From: Phlegmacium glaucopus
Lineage: Eukaryota; Basidiomycota; Agaricomycetes; Agaricales; Cortinariaceae
Reading direction: 5' to 3'
DNA: 64,000 nt
Assembly (NCBI GenBank): GCA_015039465.1
Contig: MU129999.1
Coordinates: forward strand, 1 to 64,000
Part shown: piece after piece, positions 52,318 to 62,897 of the stretch
How positions within the stretch are numbered: position 1 is the stretch's first letter
Layout: each line of letters starts with the position of its first letter
Notes under the pieces: model-generated
Told to the model about the DNA's origin: nothing
Seen by the model: only the letters and a program-made list of their open reading frames with translations
Databases searched by the model: none
Made by a program: the position numbers and the translations under genes

Positions 52318-53554
52318 CCTTGGGCTTTATCAACACTGATCAGTATTAGGGCCCATGTTTTCTGTAAGCTGGCTCATTAGTTGTAGCCATGGGTTATATG
52401 AAGGGAGGCAGCAAGGGACAAAGAATCCTCAAGATCTTCTGTGGGAATACCCAAAAATTTTGGACTTGGTCAAAATTTTCAACAGCACATGATCATGTTC
52501 ATCACATACATGTCACACCAGTTCATCACCCTTCATTGTACCACCATCACCACCACACCATCTTTGCAGCAACAAGGTCTAGCTGTTGCATCACCTCCAT
52601 TCCTGTCCCCCATTTCAGGTCAATGCCAACACACCAACCATGAGCATACTAGGGGTAGTGAACACTACCCCTTATTTGTTTTCTCCTTTTTTTGTAAGTT
52701 CTTTTGTTTATTTTCAGCCTGAATGCACATCATATGACGTGCATTCAGTTAAGTTTTGGCTAACTGTGATTTCCACCAGTGCCACTGGCTGCTGGATGCA
52801 TCGTCACCAGCAGCCATACAAATACCAGTAGTTGTGAGGTTTTCTTTTGTTAGTTTTCACCCTGAACACATGTATATGCATTTGGTTGAATTTTCCTAAC
52901 TTTTTTTTCTTTTTTATATTATTTCCATCCAACACCACTAGCAACAATAGCAGCAGCAATGACAGCAGCAACACCACTGGCAGCAGCTATGACAATGGCA
53001 GCAGCAACAAAACCAAAAGACAGCAATGATGCTAGTACCAGCAGTATCCCCAGCAACAACCCCAGCAGCTGCAGCTACAATGGCAGGGTTTTTTTTTGCC
53101 ATTGTGTAAGTGTTACAAACTTTATTTTCTTTTTCTTTAACTCCACCAAACATGATGCTGTTTCATCTACATATGCTATACATCCTCTTTTCATTTCCAT
53201 TTACACATGTTTACCTTCATTTTTTCATTGTTTCACCTACATGCATATGACTCATTGTATGAGTCACTTCTATTCTTTACCTATGACTTACCCTCTACAT
53301 GCAGACAACTCATACACATATGTGACTCATCTATTTACTATAAATACTGTATTTACTCAACATGTATTCTCTAGCTAGTTCTTGAGAATTGTATCTACTT
53401 TCCTCTTTGATCTTCCTCAAACTCTTAAGACAATTCCTTGAGACGCTCTCTTGGTATTCTTCTGAGCTCACTTTGAATGACAAATCTATCTTTATACAAC
53501 TGTCTATGGTCAGAGTCATCTGAACCATTCAAAGTTGTAACAGTAAGTGCTAAT
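52318..53554. other. No gene; simple repeats and a hairpin
   Basis: CACCA/CATCAC words (52,480-52,560), a TGAATGCAC...GTGCATTCA hairpin (52,721-52,749), and a CAGCAG/CAACA trinucleotide tract (52,930-53,080). Open frames here are low-complexity. Confidence 0.5.
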
Positions 53555-54530
53555 AGGGACCGTCAAAGTTGGCCGTATTCATATTTGTTTTCATATTTGA
53601 CTGCATTATATAATATAATTTAAAGCCCAACATGCGGCCTTTGCATCACGTTGGATTCATGATAACACTTCGCTCACGTTCACTATGCCCTCATGTCTAT
53701 GATGTTTATAAAATTATTTACCCCTCCTGAAAGAAGGACAATTGAGCATATGCAGCAAGAGTCTATGCTTGATTTGGATTCTCTCACTGCAATACTTAGT
53801 TCTCGTTATCCTAATGGTCAACTCCATGTTCCCAAGGATTGAAACCTTCATTTAGCATGGGAGTATGCCCAGAATCCTACAGATCATCATCATTTCATAA
53901 ACATGCTGCATGTAACTCCAGTGCTCCACTGGTTTTTCAAACAATCCTTAATCTCATTGAAGAACATCCTGTATATAGAACAAGTAAAAGCTCAGTCTTG
54001 AAAGGATAGACTAATTTATTGTCAGCTATACCTATAGAACAAGTAAAAGCTACTAATTTATGAGTCTTTGGAGTAAAGTAAAAAGTATAGATACTGACCT
54101 CAGTCTCGAAAGGATAGACTGAGGTACAACTATGTCGAGTAAAGAATATAAGTATCAACTTCTCCATTCTCAGAGAGTAACAGCTTTGTACAATGGTCAT
54201 ACAAGGTAAAACATAAATAATAAAGGGGCTTGGAATAAATAAGAGATATAGGAGAAACAATAAAGATGCATAATTGTGATTACATACGGTTTGTTATTCG
54301 ACACTGTATTCACTAGCCTTGGTTGCTTTGGCCATATTAAAATAAGTGTAATATGGAAATGAGTGTGAATTAGAGGAAGGGTTTTCACCATAGGTGTTGT
54401 GTCAAGAGGTATTGAGTTTGACAGCAATGCCGCAGGTCACAAAATGGTCACAGTTGACTTTGAATTTTATATTATATAACGCAGTCAAATACAAATACAA
54501 ATACAAATACGGTCAACTTTGACAGTCCCT
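53555..54530. mobile_element. PIF/Harbinger-type element, internally deleted
   Basis: Ends AGGGACCGTCAAAGTTG and the inverse CAACTTTGACAGTCCCT, with a 3-bp duplication AAT (53552-53554, 54531-54533). The 3-bp duplication and the transposase fragment inside agree on Harbinger type. 976 bp, so most of the transposase is gone. Confidence 0.8.
53690..53980 (+). pseudogene. Harbinger-type DDE transposase, N-terminal fragment
   Basis: Words MQQESMLDLDSLTAILSSRY, NGQLHVPKD, LAWEYAQNPTDHHHFINML and, after a frame change, TILNLIEEHPVY. These match the N-terminal part of DDE-superfamily (Harbinger-like) transposases common in mushrooms. A TGA follows HVPKD (Trp expected). The catalytic DDE residues are not present. 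Confidence 0.65.
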
Positions 54531-54533
54531 AAT

Positions 54534-55980
54534 GATACTCTGAAAGTCTGCCCCTCTGAAACAGTGAAACTCACATCACCACCAGCCTGAAATCCAACCA
54601 CCACCAACCCTACAACATTACCAGCCCACCCATGGCACAGCAGTAAAGTGCAGGCATGTCTGACATCTGCATGTTCAATTAATTTTTTGCTAACATATTT
54701 TTTACAAAGTCTATTACCCTACCCAACCCCATGTCACCACCAGCCCCAAAATCTGCAGTCCATTCAGCAGCACCAGTGAGTGAATGGGCAGAGCCAGACT
54801 GTAGCATGATAAAAATGTATATATGTATATGAAATATAATATTTGCAAAGCATGATTGATAAAAAAAAACACAGTATATAACCCTCTGTACCAGACTGTA
54901 CCTACCCTAGTCAAATATGTACCTACCATACTGGGATCCATACCATTATGTACCGGTCTATAGTGAGGAGGGAATGTTATGTAATGCTTTATAATTAGCT
55001 TAGTGTGTTATGAACATAGGGACCCATAGTACAGCAGTACAGCACTATGTAGTGGTACATACCGGTACATAGGGAAACCAGGAACTACTGATGCAAATAG
55101 CATCAATCCAAAGTTCACACAACATCTTACACTGGAGAAGAGACTTTGTGGCACAGATACTACCTTGAATAAGAACTCCTTATATGTTTATTAAATTATG
55201 AGATATTTTACTGTTTTCAAAAATTTTAAGGTCAAAATAAGGCTTTCAAAAAATTTCCCAGGCTATAGAGGTTCAAACCAGTTCAAACCAGAACCAAACC
55301 TGAACCTAAGGTTTAGTTCATGGTTCAGCAATATACCCTGCACCAAACCATAGGTTCAGTTCTAGGTTCAGAAAAATCCTTGCCTGAACCAAACTGAACT
55401 GAACTTTTCCATCACTAATACTGGCACTGCATTTGATGATAACTGAAAAGACTCAGTCAGATGTATCACCCAGGACCCAGCACCAAAGCTTGATGTTGTC
55501 GGAATTGGACATATTCCCTGGTGGTGGTGAATTGAAGACCTCTATTTCAACAAAGGAGGCGATTGACCAGAGTTTGTTTCACAAATCATATGATTCCGAG
55601 GTCTAATACTACTAGGGGTCAACTTCATCAACTGACACCTTGCTGAGCTACCTAGCAGATTTAGTATTGATACATTGTTTTTCACCCATAATCAACACTC
55701 AGATGTATCTGTTTCTTTCAAAAAGATGAATTTCAGAAATATATTAATATCAAAGTGATACATAAAAATACACAAGATCAAGCTATCAGTGAATGCGATC
55801 ATGAAACAATGGTTTTTTTTCTGCGAGATTGTAAGTAAAAACTGAGCAACTAATTGTTCTGTTTTTTCTTCTTTTTAACAGGACTATCAGAGACCGCTGA
55901 TTCGCCTTCAGTAGCGGTAGGGTCTTTGTCTTCATCAACTACTCTTTTTTTGCCATCTGCCTTTAACAATGGCTGGGGCA
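54534..55980. other. Decayed repeats, no gene
   Basis: A GTACATACC/GGTACATAG word cluster (54,900-55,080). The right tip GAACTTTTCCATCACTA (55,405-55,421) belongs to a TAGTGATG-type hAT MITE with its left part lost. No supported gene. Confidence 0.45.
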
Positions 55981-55989
55981 TGGCTCTTC

Positions 55990-56270
55990 TCATTTTGTAG
56001 TGCCCGGATACACGTTCACAGATTAAAGGTCAAATGATGGAGTGTGTTATTGTCAACATTTCAAAACCTCTGTCTGGAAGGTTATTGCCATTCAGCATAT
56101 ATGTTGCTCTGTCAAGAAGCGGGGGGCGGAGGACAATCCATATTCTAAGAGATTTTGACCCAGCGTTGTTCATGCACCATCCTTCTGAAGATCTGAAAGG
56201 AGACATGGCAAGGCTGGAATGATTGAATGAGAAACTCAAGGCAGGTGATGATTGAGACAAATGATAAATG
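55990..56270 (+). pseudogene. Helitron/PIF1-type helicase, C-terminal fragment
   Basis: The frame reads KGQMMECVIVNISKPLSGRL, PFSIYVALSRSGGRRTIHI, LRDFDPALFMHHPSEDLKGD and, after a TGA, LNEKL. YVALSR is helicase motif VI of PIF1-type helicases, and the tail with HPSE and DFD is typical of the Rep-helicases of fungal Helitrons. Everything upstream is missing or unreadable. I could not identify a Helitron 3' end. Confidence 0.65.
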
Positions 56271-56372
56271 AAGTTGTAATGGACTGTGAAACTCTAGCAA
56301 ATAAGAACGGGGACATATTCAATAATTTAAGTACAAACCAATCATTCTGCCCCCTTTCTTTTGCTTTCCTCC

Positions 56373-56532
56373 CTTTTTCTTTGGTTGATGGTGAATAGGT
56401 AGCAAGACATGTTGCAAATTTTCAAACACCTGTATTCAATAGCCCCCCTTTTTTGTGTTCATCCTTTTTTCTTTGGTTGATGTTGAGTGGCTAGCGAGAC
56501 GTGTTGTAAACTTTCAATTACCTGTATTCAAT
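56373..56532. repeat. Diverged tandem duplication, about 70-bp units
   Basis: TTCTTTGGTTGATG ... ACCTGTATTCAATA occurs twice, 92 bases apart, with about ten mismatches. Confidence 0.75.
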
Positions 56533-57300
56533 AAGTTTATGGAATCTTGTTAGGAAGAAGTAATGCACCAAGGTGAGGCATTCAATCAGCCGGAAGATGG
56601 CTGAAAAAATGTGGAAGATAGGACTGTCGCTGACGATGGAATGAAGCATGATGAACATAGCTTGAATGATGTTGATTGGTCAGGCAAATGAACATGGGAA
56701 AAATGAGTCGCCAACAAAAGTAGTGTGATAGGCAATCAAAATGAAACAATAGTAAACTCAAGGAGACTTCGACATCGAGAAAGTGGTGTCGGCCATAGTT
56801 GAGTCTGGAAAGAATGAGGGAAGTGGATGCGAACACGAAAAACAGAAGGGGGAGGGATGTAAGGTCAGCTTAAACCATGAGTAGCGGAGTTGATGATGGC
56901 CATGATTCGAACACGAGGTAGGAGAACGGGATCTGTTGTTGTGGTTGAAGAGAGCACGTACAACAACGTGATTTGCAATTTTGACTTTTGTCCAAAAATA
57001 CAATTACTCTCCTGTTGATGTGGGGGTTTTTTCGTGGGCAAAAAGAAGAATGGGCACGAACAATAATAAATTTATGCTCGTAAAAAGTGAGGGATCCAGC
57101 TCGCTTAATACGCCTGAAAGAGTTGGACACAAATAAGTACAAAGCATAACTATTCTTTGGCCGGAATTGGCGAATTCAGCCCAGGACGAACAAGTGGAGT
57201 ATTTGTTTATATTGAAGCACGTCAAAGTTAAACAACAATTATTTCGTCAGGTGATTTAGACCCAGGAGAGACCTTGCTTTACAGCAAGGTGTAGCCTTAC
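56533..57300. other. No gene seen
   Basis: Minus-strand frames around 56,580-57,225 look Phe/Ser-rich and chance-like. Nothing recognised. Confidence 0.4.
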
Positions 57301-57800
57301 ACCTGTTACGGTTGCGATACTGGAAGCCCTCCACTATCAAAGTTTTCATTCTCCGGGGGGTTGCCGGTGGACGGCTTTACATGTGAGCTACGCATCAAGC
57401 GATCAACAAACATTTGGAATTGATAATTTTAAATCTTACATGCTCGCGCTTGCTCTTCTTCTGTGCGAGAATGCTGGAGTCATTGGTACTATGAATGGGA
57501 TGGGATAGCAAGGCTGAAAAGCGGGTGTATGTATGTCATTATACCCAACTTCTAGGGGGTTTTGGGTTGGTGTTTCTGGTGTTTCTGGTATAGCTGTTGT
57601 GTTAACAGATATCTCTGACTCTTCCTGAGTATGTTCTTCCATTGCTGGGATATAATGAATAAATCATATATTATTCTTCACTATATTAGAGGCAAAGGGG
57701 AGTCACATGCGACGAGAAATGGCAGCTCAGGGACCGGCATTGTTTCGGAGTCCGAATTTTTTGATAGTGGAGGGCTTCCAGTATGGTAACCGTAACAGGT
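57301..57800. mobile_element. 500-bp TIR element holding a small spliced ORF
   Basis: The left tip ACCTGTTACGGTT...TACTGGAAGCCCTCCACT and the right tip are inverse over about 40 bp with three mismatches. The flank duplication is unclear (AC at most). The interior holds the ORF listed separately. Confidence 0.75.
57306..57642 (-). CDS. Small spliced ORF (94 aa) inside the 500-bp TIR element
   Basis: ATG at 57642. Exon 1 is 57642-57440, the intron 57439-57388 (GTAAGAT...GCGTAG, 52 bp), exon 2 is 57387-57306, in frame, 94 aa. Exon 1 is acidic at the start (MEEHTQEESE) and Pro/Thr-rich, ending SHRRRASAS. Exon 2 encodes KPSTGNPPENENFDSGGLPV and its stop TAA lies in the TIR. No domain recognised. 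Coding status is uncertain, but the two exons and intron fit exactly. Confidence 0.4.
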
Positions 57801-57905
57801 ACCAGGCGTTATATCGGTGAACGTCGTTCTTCACTGATCATGTGACGACTGGCTGGCGAGGCTAAGCAAGGTGATTATTAGATCCGTCACCATGGTTGCT
57901 TTGCC

Positions 57906-58530
57906 ATGTCAGGAGCTTTAGATGATGTTCAACAACATCTACAGCTATCTGCTTCAAATCTGCTTTCAAGGTTATTGAAAAATAATATACCTAATGTATG
58001 ACTCAATTCTTGCTTCGTAGGGTAAATTCAATGTTCCATCCTTCATAGGATCTGCTTCTGAGAAACTGATTGCGCGTTCGAAGGCTGATAATGGACGTAT
58101 GTCGATTGACGACAAATTCCAACATATTGAAGACAATTATTCAATCCAGCGTTTGACCCCAGGCCATTCCTGCAGACCTTCGAAGCAGCAGTAGATAAGT
58201 TGATTGCTATGCAAAAAGAAGTTCAAGCAAAGACAGATCACATGGAAAAGAGCGTGCGCGTCGCAGAGAGAGAGTATTCTAAGAAAATGATGGAATTAAA
58301 CCGTGGTTTCGAGGCACCTTTAGCATTAACTTGCGCTGCGTCGTATTTATGCACTTTCAGGCATCAGCACCTCCTTTTCCGGAATGGAGAGTCAAATGAA
58401 TCAGGTCAGCACAACAGCGGTCCGAGTTGGTAAGGAATGCATTATTGTTAAAAGTGTAATCGTAAAGTATTTTTCCAGGTGAACAGTTGGAGACCGTACA
58501 CATCGAACGCCAGCGAGCCCAAGCAACCCT
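57906..58530 (+). pseudogene. SEC10: Exocyst subunit SEC10, truncated 5' fragment
   Basis: Reading across introns: MSGALDDVQQHLQLSAS, GKFNVPSFIGSASEKLIA, then a 51-bp intron (GTATGT...CCAG) to FDPRPFLQTFEAAVDKLIAM, VQAKTDHMEKSVRVAERE, YSKKMMELNRGFE, FSGMESQMNQVSTTAVRVG and, after another intron, EQLETVHIERQRAQA. This is the N-terminal coiled-coil region of the exocyst subunit Sec10, which tethers secretory vesicles at the plasma membrane. The homology stops at about 58,525, where a FunK1 remnant begins in the opposite direction. The donor after NRGFE reads GC instead of GT, and the first exon join is off by one. I take it as a partial duplicate, not the working gene. Confidence 0.7.
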
Positions 58531-59215
58531 GCAAGTGTCAGGTAGATAACTGCTTCATGATCCATATGCAGCGTCTTCTCCTGCCACAGATCCTCCAGAA
58601 AAGAGATTCCCCACGTTCTCTTGATAAGGACAGGCGAGAGGGCACGATAAACAGGAAACAGACTAGCATGTGCCCATATCTCGGAGGCGGAATGAAGAAG
58701 GCTTCTGAGCACTTCTTTTCGTCATCTGTGACTCCTTCAAAACAGAGGGGAGTGTCACCCATGCTTGAGCTTTCCACCACTGCCAAAGTGGGTTAGTGAT
58801 AACGCCCAAACTCTTTACGCACGGACTATGTAAGACACTTCTTAGCTCAACCGTAGAGTCGAACCCTCTCCGAAGAAGTGTGAGTTGGCCATAGCGCAGG
58901 TAGCAATGGAAGATGACCATTACCATTGGATGCTTGATCGAATCGGCAAATGACTCCGCGACTGTCCCAGTGAATGAAGCGAGCGTACCGACCGAGATCA
59001 ACATTGAAAAAAAAGTGTTTTCGAAAAGACACCGAGGCCGCCATCTTCCCACATTTGGATACCAGACTCGCAGTCGGTCGGTCGGTCTTGGTATCTTATT
59101 AGTCTCGTCGGATATGATGTGTTCCTCTACCTGGGGCTCATCGAGAATCAACGCAGCATTTGTGTCACCATGGTTCAGCTCGACATTTGCACCCATCTGG
59201 TCCCTTACTCTCATC
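58500..59215 (-). pseudogene. FunK1-type fungal protein kinase remnant
   Basis: Minus-strand words in changing frames: FNVDLGRYARFIHWDSRGVI (about 59,000), YLRYGQLTLLRRGFDSTVE (about 58,880), then ISFLEDLWQEKTLHMDHEAV (about 58,600). The order matches the N-lobe region of FunK1 kinases (…RxIRWDRxG…, …RGxDPTV…, FLKDSWR…E). There are at least three frame changes. It abuts the SEC10 fragment tail-to-tail. Confidence 0.55.
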
Positions 59216-60296
59216 CTCTTTGTCCTCGTCCTCGTTCGCGTCTAGGCCTTCGAGTTCGTCTTTGTTGTCCGCTGACTTTTTTTTCTTTTTCTTGCGTTCC
59301 TTCAGCCTCTTGTGTGACAGATGCTGAAATGCATCGTGGGTTTGAAATCTTGATGAGTCTGTTGGTGTGAGAAATTGGTACGTTCCGTAAAATCCTCGTT
59401 CGAGGAAGTTGTTTCAAGACGTGTTCGGTGCTAGAAAGTGGAGAATCTGCGGTTTGGAACCTGGACCATCTTCAACGCCGCCTTGATGCCAGTGACCTAT
59501 CCATTCATCAAAGACCCTTCACCAGCTCGATGAGTAGTCATCTGATACCTAATACATATAGCGCAGATCATCTATTCCATAGCTAAACCTCCCCAGCAGA
59601 TGATTTCTTTCAGCGGAAGGGCGTATATATGCTACGCCGACATCCACAGGACAGACCCGAGAGCTGCTATTCATGGTCGCAGTGAGCACCCAGTGGTGGG
59701 TGAATGGTGACTACTTTGATCGTCTTTTCCAGAGCCTCACTGCTCCCTGAGTGAGTACAGTGTTCTGGGTACACTACATCAACATGTATAATAGCAATCT
59801 GTTCAGTCCGAATCTTTTGCTGTAATATTCATTGAGTCGTATAAAAATGCTGTCAGCGATACTCTGCTTGTGCGCAATAAATGCTGTTTTCTTTTTCATC
59901 TTATACCTCAGCATACATGGCATGATTTGGATTTTTCCGCACACTCTACTAGAGTAAGCTGCAGTCACAATTATCAATGAACGAATATGGCTAGCAGGAA
60001 TACTTCTAACAGCCGTATATATTCTCCATCCCCCCATCCAAACAACCCACCACCTATATCCCAGTTTTATAGACGCTGGATTATTTCCTAGAGGACCATG
60101 TTCGTTTGGTGTCTATCCAACCTGTCGATCTCGTTATGCTGAAGCGGCCTTTGAGAAAGATGGATTCTCGATACCAATAGATGAGATTTCGAATATTGCA
60201 TACGCGCTTGCCAAATGGTATAGTGATGCATAAATTGCCGTCCTCGTCTCTTGGGGGTTGGTTGTGTTAAGGTAAAATAAAGCACAGGTCATCGTG
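59216..60296. other. No supported gene
   Basis: The stretch 59,216-59,420 encodes a Lys/Arg-rich run on the minus strand, possibly the N-terminus of the kinase remnant. A short plus-strand open stretch at 60,060-60,231, preceded by a possible acceptor CCCAG, could be a terminal exon of an unseen gene, but two frames look equally plausible. Confidence 0.4.
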
Positions 60297-60724
60297 TCAG
60301 GATGCCACCTTCCGCTCCGCAGTGACTGTACAAAAGTGAAAAGAGAAGAAATAGGTGTGAGAGAAAAGCAAAGCGTTGGTAGAATTGAACAAACGGTACC
60401 CCATGCTCTGCGGTCCATTGGACATTGTTGTTTCGAAGCAACAGTTCCGATCCATTTAAGCAAACAATGCATATGAAATACATGAGTGCATTCACCCCAA
60501 ACTGTGAAACAAAAAGCCGGTTATTAAGCTTGCATGAAAAAATCAAAATAACACTTACTCAATGGACAGTCATCACCAGGCATTTTACAAGACGGACAAC
60601 ACCCTTCATACGGTACGCGGCAAATACCACAAACATCACCCTCAGTATCGTCATCTTGTTCGGGATTTCCAGTATCCCAACGCCATTGTGCAACAGCGTG
60701 CCATCGTTTAACGACTACTTTCAT
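60297..60724 (-). CDS. APC11: Anaphase-promoting complex subunit 11 (RING-H2)
   Basis: Exons 60724-60559, 60501-60400 and 60325-60297 with GT-AG introns of 57 and 74 bp give 98 aa in frame. The start MKVVVKRWHAVAQWRWD is the APC11 signature. The RING-H2 ligands are visible: CGIC, CCPSC, DDCPL, then after intron 1 GECTHVFHMHCLLKWI and QCPMDRRAW. The protein ends TAERKVAS, as in other basidiomycetes. APC11 is the catalytic RING subunit of the APC/C ubiquitin ligase that drives anaphase and mitotic exit, binding the E2. There is a small insertion (GNPEQDDDTEG) before the first Cys pair compared with the short yeast/human form. It shares an upstream region with the HAUS1-like gene. Confidence 0.95.
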
Positions 60725-60888
60725 ATGGTCGGAACGAGAGTATGAGAAGGAGAGAAGAGTTTGAACCAGAAGGAAAACAACAACTAACGAAAAAGTTGAA
60801 CTTATTTGGCTTTGTGTACGCGTCATATTTCAAAATCAAAAAGAAACGCGTCTGCCTGTCGTGATTGAAGGATCCCCTGACGACTACT
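60725..60888. promoter_or_regulatory. Divergent promoter of APC11 and the HAUS1-like gene
   Basis: There are 164 bp between two start codons facing away from each other, so both transcripts must start from this short region. No TATA box is evident. Confidence 0.6.
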
Positions 60889-61858
60889 ATGATGATCAGT
60901 GATAATTTAATGCAGCCGATTTCTATCGGTCCCAATCCAAATATCTGGGAAACCCATCTCCCACCTCTTGTAACAGACCAAGACGGGGACAACAACGACG
61001 AGCTCGTCAAGTCACTTAATATTCTTACTGAAGTGGTGCAAATCCTTGGTATTCCAGACGCTTCATATACCAGGTAAAAAAAAAAAAAAAACCTTTCAAA
61101 CTAGCGTGATTTTTTTTTTAACTCAATTTTACCTGAACCAACAGTTATTCAACGGCTATCACCCATCTAACCAAGGAATCATTCTCACTTGATCGTTCTC
61201 TCAATCGACTTGAACAAGTCGAAGATGAACTTTCGAATCACCTGGCTTCAATCAAACATGAATACCACCTGATAGAACAGTTAAGCAACAAATTTTCATT
61301 TTCGATTAATGCACTCATAATGAACTAGTTGGAATAAAACCTTGATCCCAGGACCTTCAAATACTTCGAGTACTGCTAATATGGAGACTGCACCAACTCT
61401 TGAAAGACGCAGGGAAACGCTGATTAAAAAAGCTAAAGAGTATCACAAAGAATTGGAATCATTACTCGTTCGTTACCCAATTCCCCCCTTCAATTCCCAA
61501 TATGATCCATCCTTTTTTTTCTTCCCCCTTATATCATCATCAGGTCGAAGAACCTCTTCAAGTATCTATAACAGTCAGCCAACTACTTGAACAGAAAGAA
61601 AAAAACCAAGTTAGAGAACGTGAACTGAAAGAAAAACGCGCAAAGATCAGGGCTTTCCAAGGCCTTCCACCAGTAAGCATTCTTAAAGTCATCTCTCTCT
61701 ATCACACAATTTCCTTGGAAATCTGTTACGTTGACATCCCCTTGGTGCAGAACCTGGAACTTGCACGACACGAACTGCGTACTGCTCGTCAAAAGCAAAT
61801 GGAACTAGTCCAACTACGGGAGCGTCTGTTGGGCAGAATGGCCGATGGCGTCGCTTAA
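60889..61858 (+). CDS. HAUS1: Augmin HAUS1-like coiled-coil protein
   Basis: Exons 60889-61073, 61145-61279, 61329-61467, 61544-61672 and 61751-61858 give 231 aa with all phases consistent. The N-terminal motif LTEVVQILGIPDASYT followed by TKESFSLDRSL resembles HAUS1 (start of the helical N-terminal region). Then comes a coiled coil with LIEHWNKTL and KAKEYHKELESLL, the motif KIRAFQGLPP matching the HAUS1 LRxYQxLPP block, and a C-terminal coiled coil LELARHELRTARQKQMELV. Augmin recruits gamma-tubulin to spindle microtubules. The donor of intron 3 (GTTCGT) is weak. ATG at 60889 is the first in frame. Family assignment is by motif order and length (278 aa in human), so moderately sure. Confidence 0.65.
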
Positions 61859-62897
61859 ACTTAGTGTTATATTCATATCAATATCCCATGGGTCACTAAG
61901 GAAAACTTCAACACCGAGAGAAAAGGAATAACGTTGTATGAGTATGTATGTACAGAACAAAAAAAAAGCACATAGATATAGGGAAAACAAAAAAAGAGAG
62001 AAAAGCGTAAAAAAAATAGAGATAGATTGGAAAAGAAAAAACTTGAAGGAAGTAATAAATGACTTCCGTTACTGCAAAAGGGGTTTGTACAAGTACATGC
62101 AAAAGAACAGAGAGGTCAGAGGCGAGCATTGTTACATCGAAAAGGGGGGAATATTGGAAGGCAGTGTCCAGAAGCAACAGTAGACAAACACAACACAAGT
62201 AGTTAATAGGCCAACCAACAAGGGGACATGAAGGGAGCGGAAAAAGATTGTCGTTACAGTGAGAGTTCACAGATAGATCATTGGCGCCAACACAGGGGCA
62301 TTAAAAAAAAAAGCCAGCCAGCCAAAGCCGTTCCATCTCTGAAGCAAAGCCGAATTCATGAAAGATGGGAAGCAAGTTTGAGATATAGAGACGAAATCGA
62401 AAGAAGAAGCAAAAAGGAGTGGGCATGAATATCCAAAAGAAAAAGGAAGAATAAGGATGTTTTGCATATCTAGATGGAGATTGAATTGGATGATCATGAG
62501 AAAAAGATCTGAAAAATCCGTTGATGCAATTTCTTGCTTTTTCGTTACCGGTCGGTTGGGGCTCAATGGACAATGGGCAATGGGGGAACCACTCGGTACA
62601 TAGGCGTCCAGTGGCGACGTGTTCGTGGTCAGTAATTTGTATGGCGAGAGCGTGGATGGTAGTGGTAGTACACGAGATGGATATCTTGAAGAGTCTCTGT
62701 CTGTCAGTCTTGATGGGTACGATCCGAACCCAACTAGAGGAAACGATAAGCCTCTGGGGTTTTGTCTTGTCTTATTCTTGTTTGTATCTGCTTTCTTCTT
62801 TCGCAGTCTTTCTGGTGTAGTTGCATTGCTTTGCTTGCCGACCCCTCCTTGAGACCTTCCTTTTACAACAAAAACTCTTGGGTCATCTTGTCGCTAC
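61859..62897. other. Intergenic between convergent genes, no gene seen
   Basis: A-rich with GAAAAGAAAAA runs (61,960-62,050). The stretches next to each stop codon are probably the 3' untranslated regions of the HAUS1-like and PSP1 genes. No frame is supported. Confidence 0.5.

Noticed and set aside
52838..53160. Frames over the CAG/CAA tract as coding
   Set aside because: They are simple-repeat translations in several frames.
60060..60231. Possible terminal exon with PRGPCSFGVYPTCRSRYAE
   Set aside because: A second frame (DHVRLVSIQPVDLVML) looks as natural, and no upstream exon can be connected.
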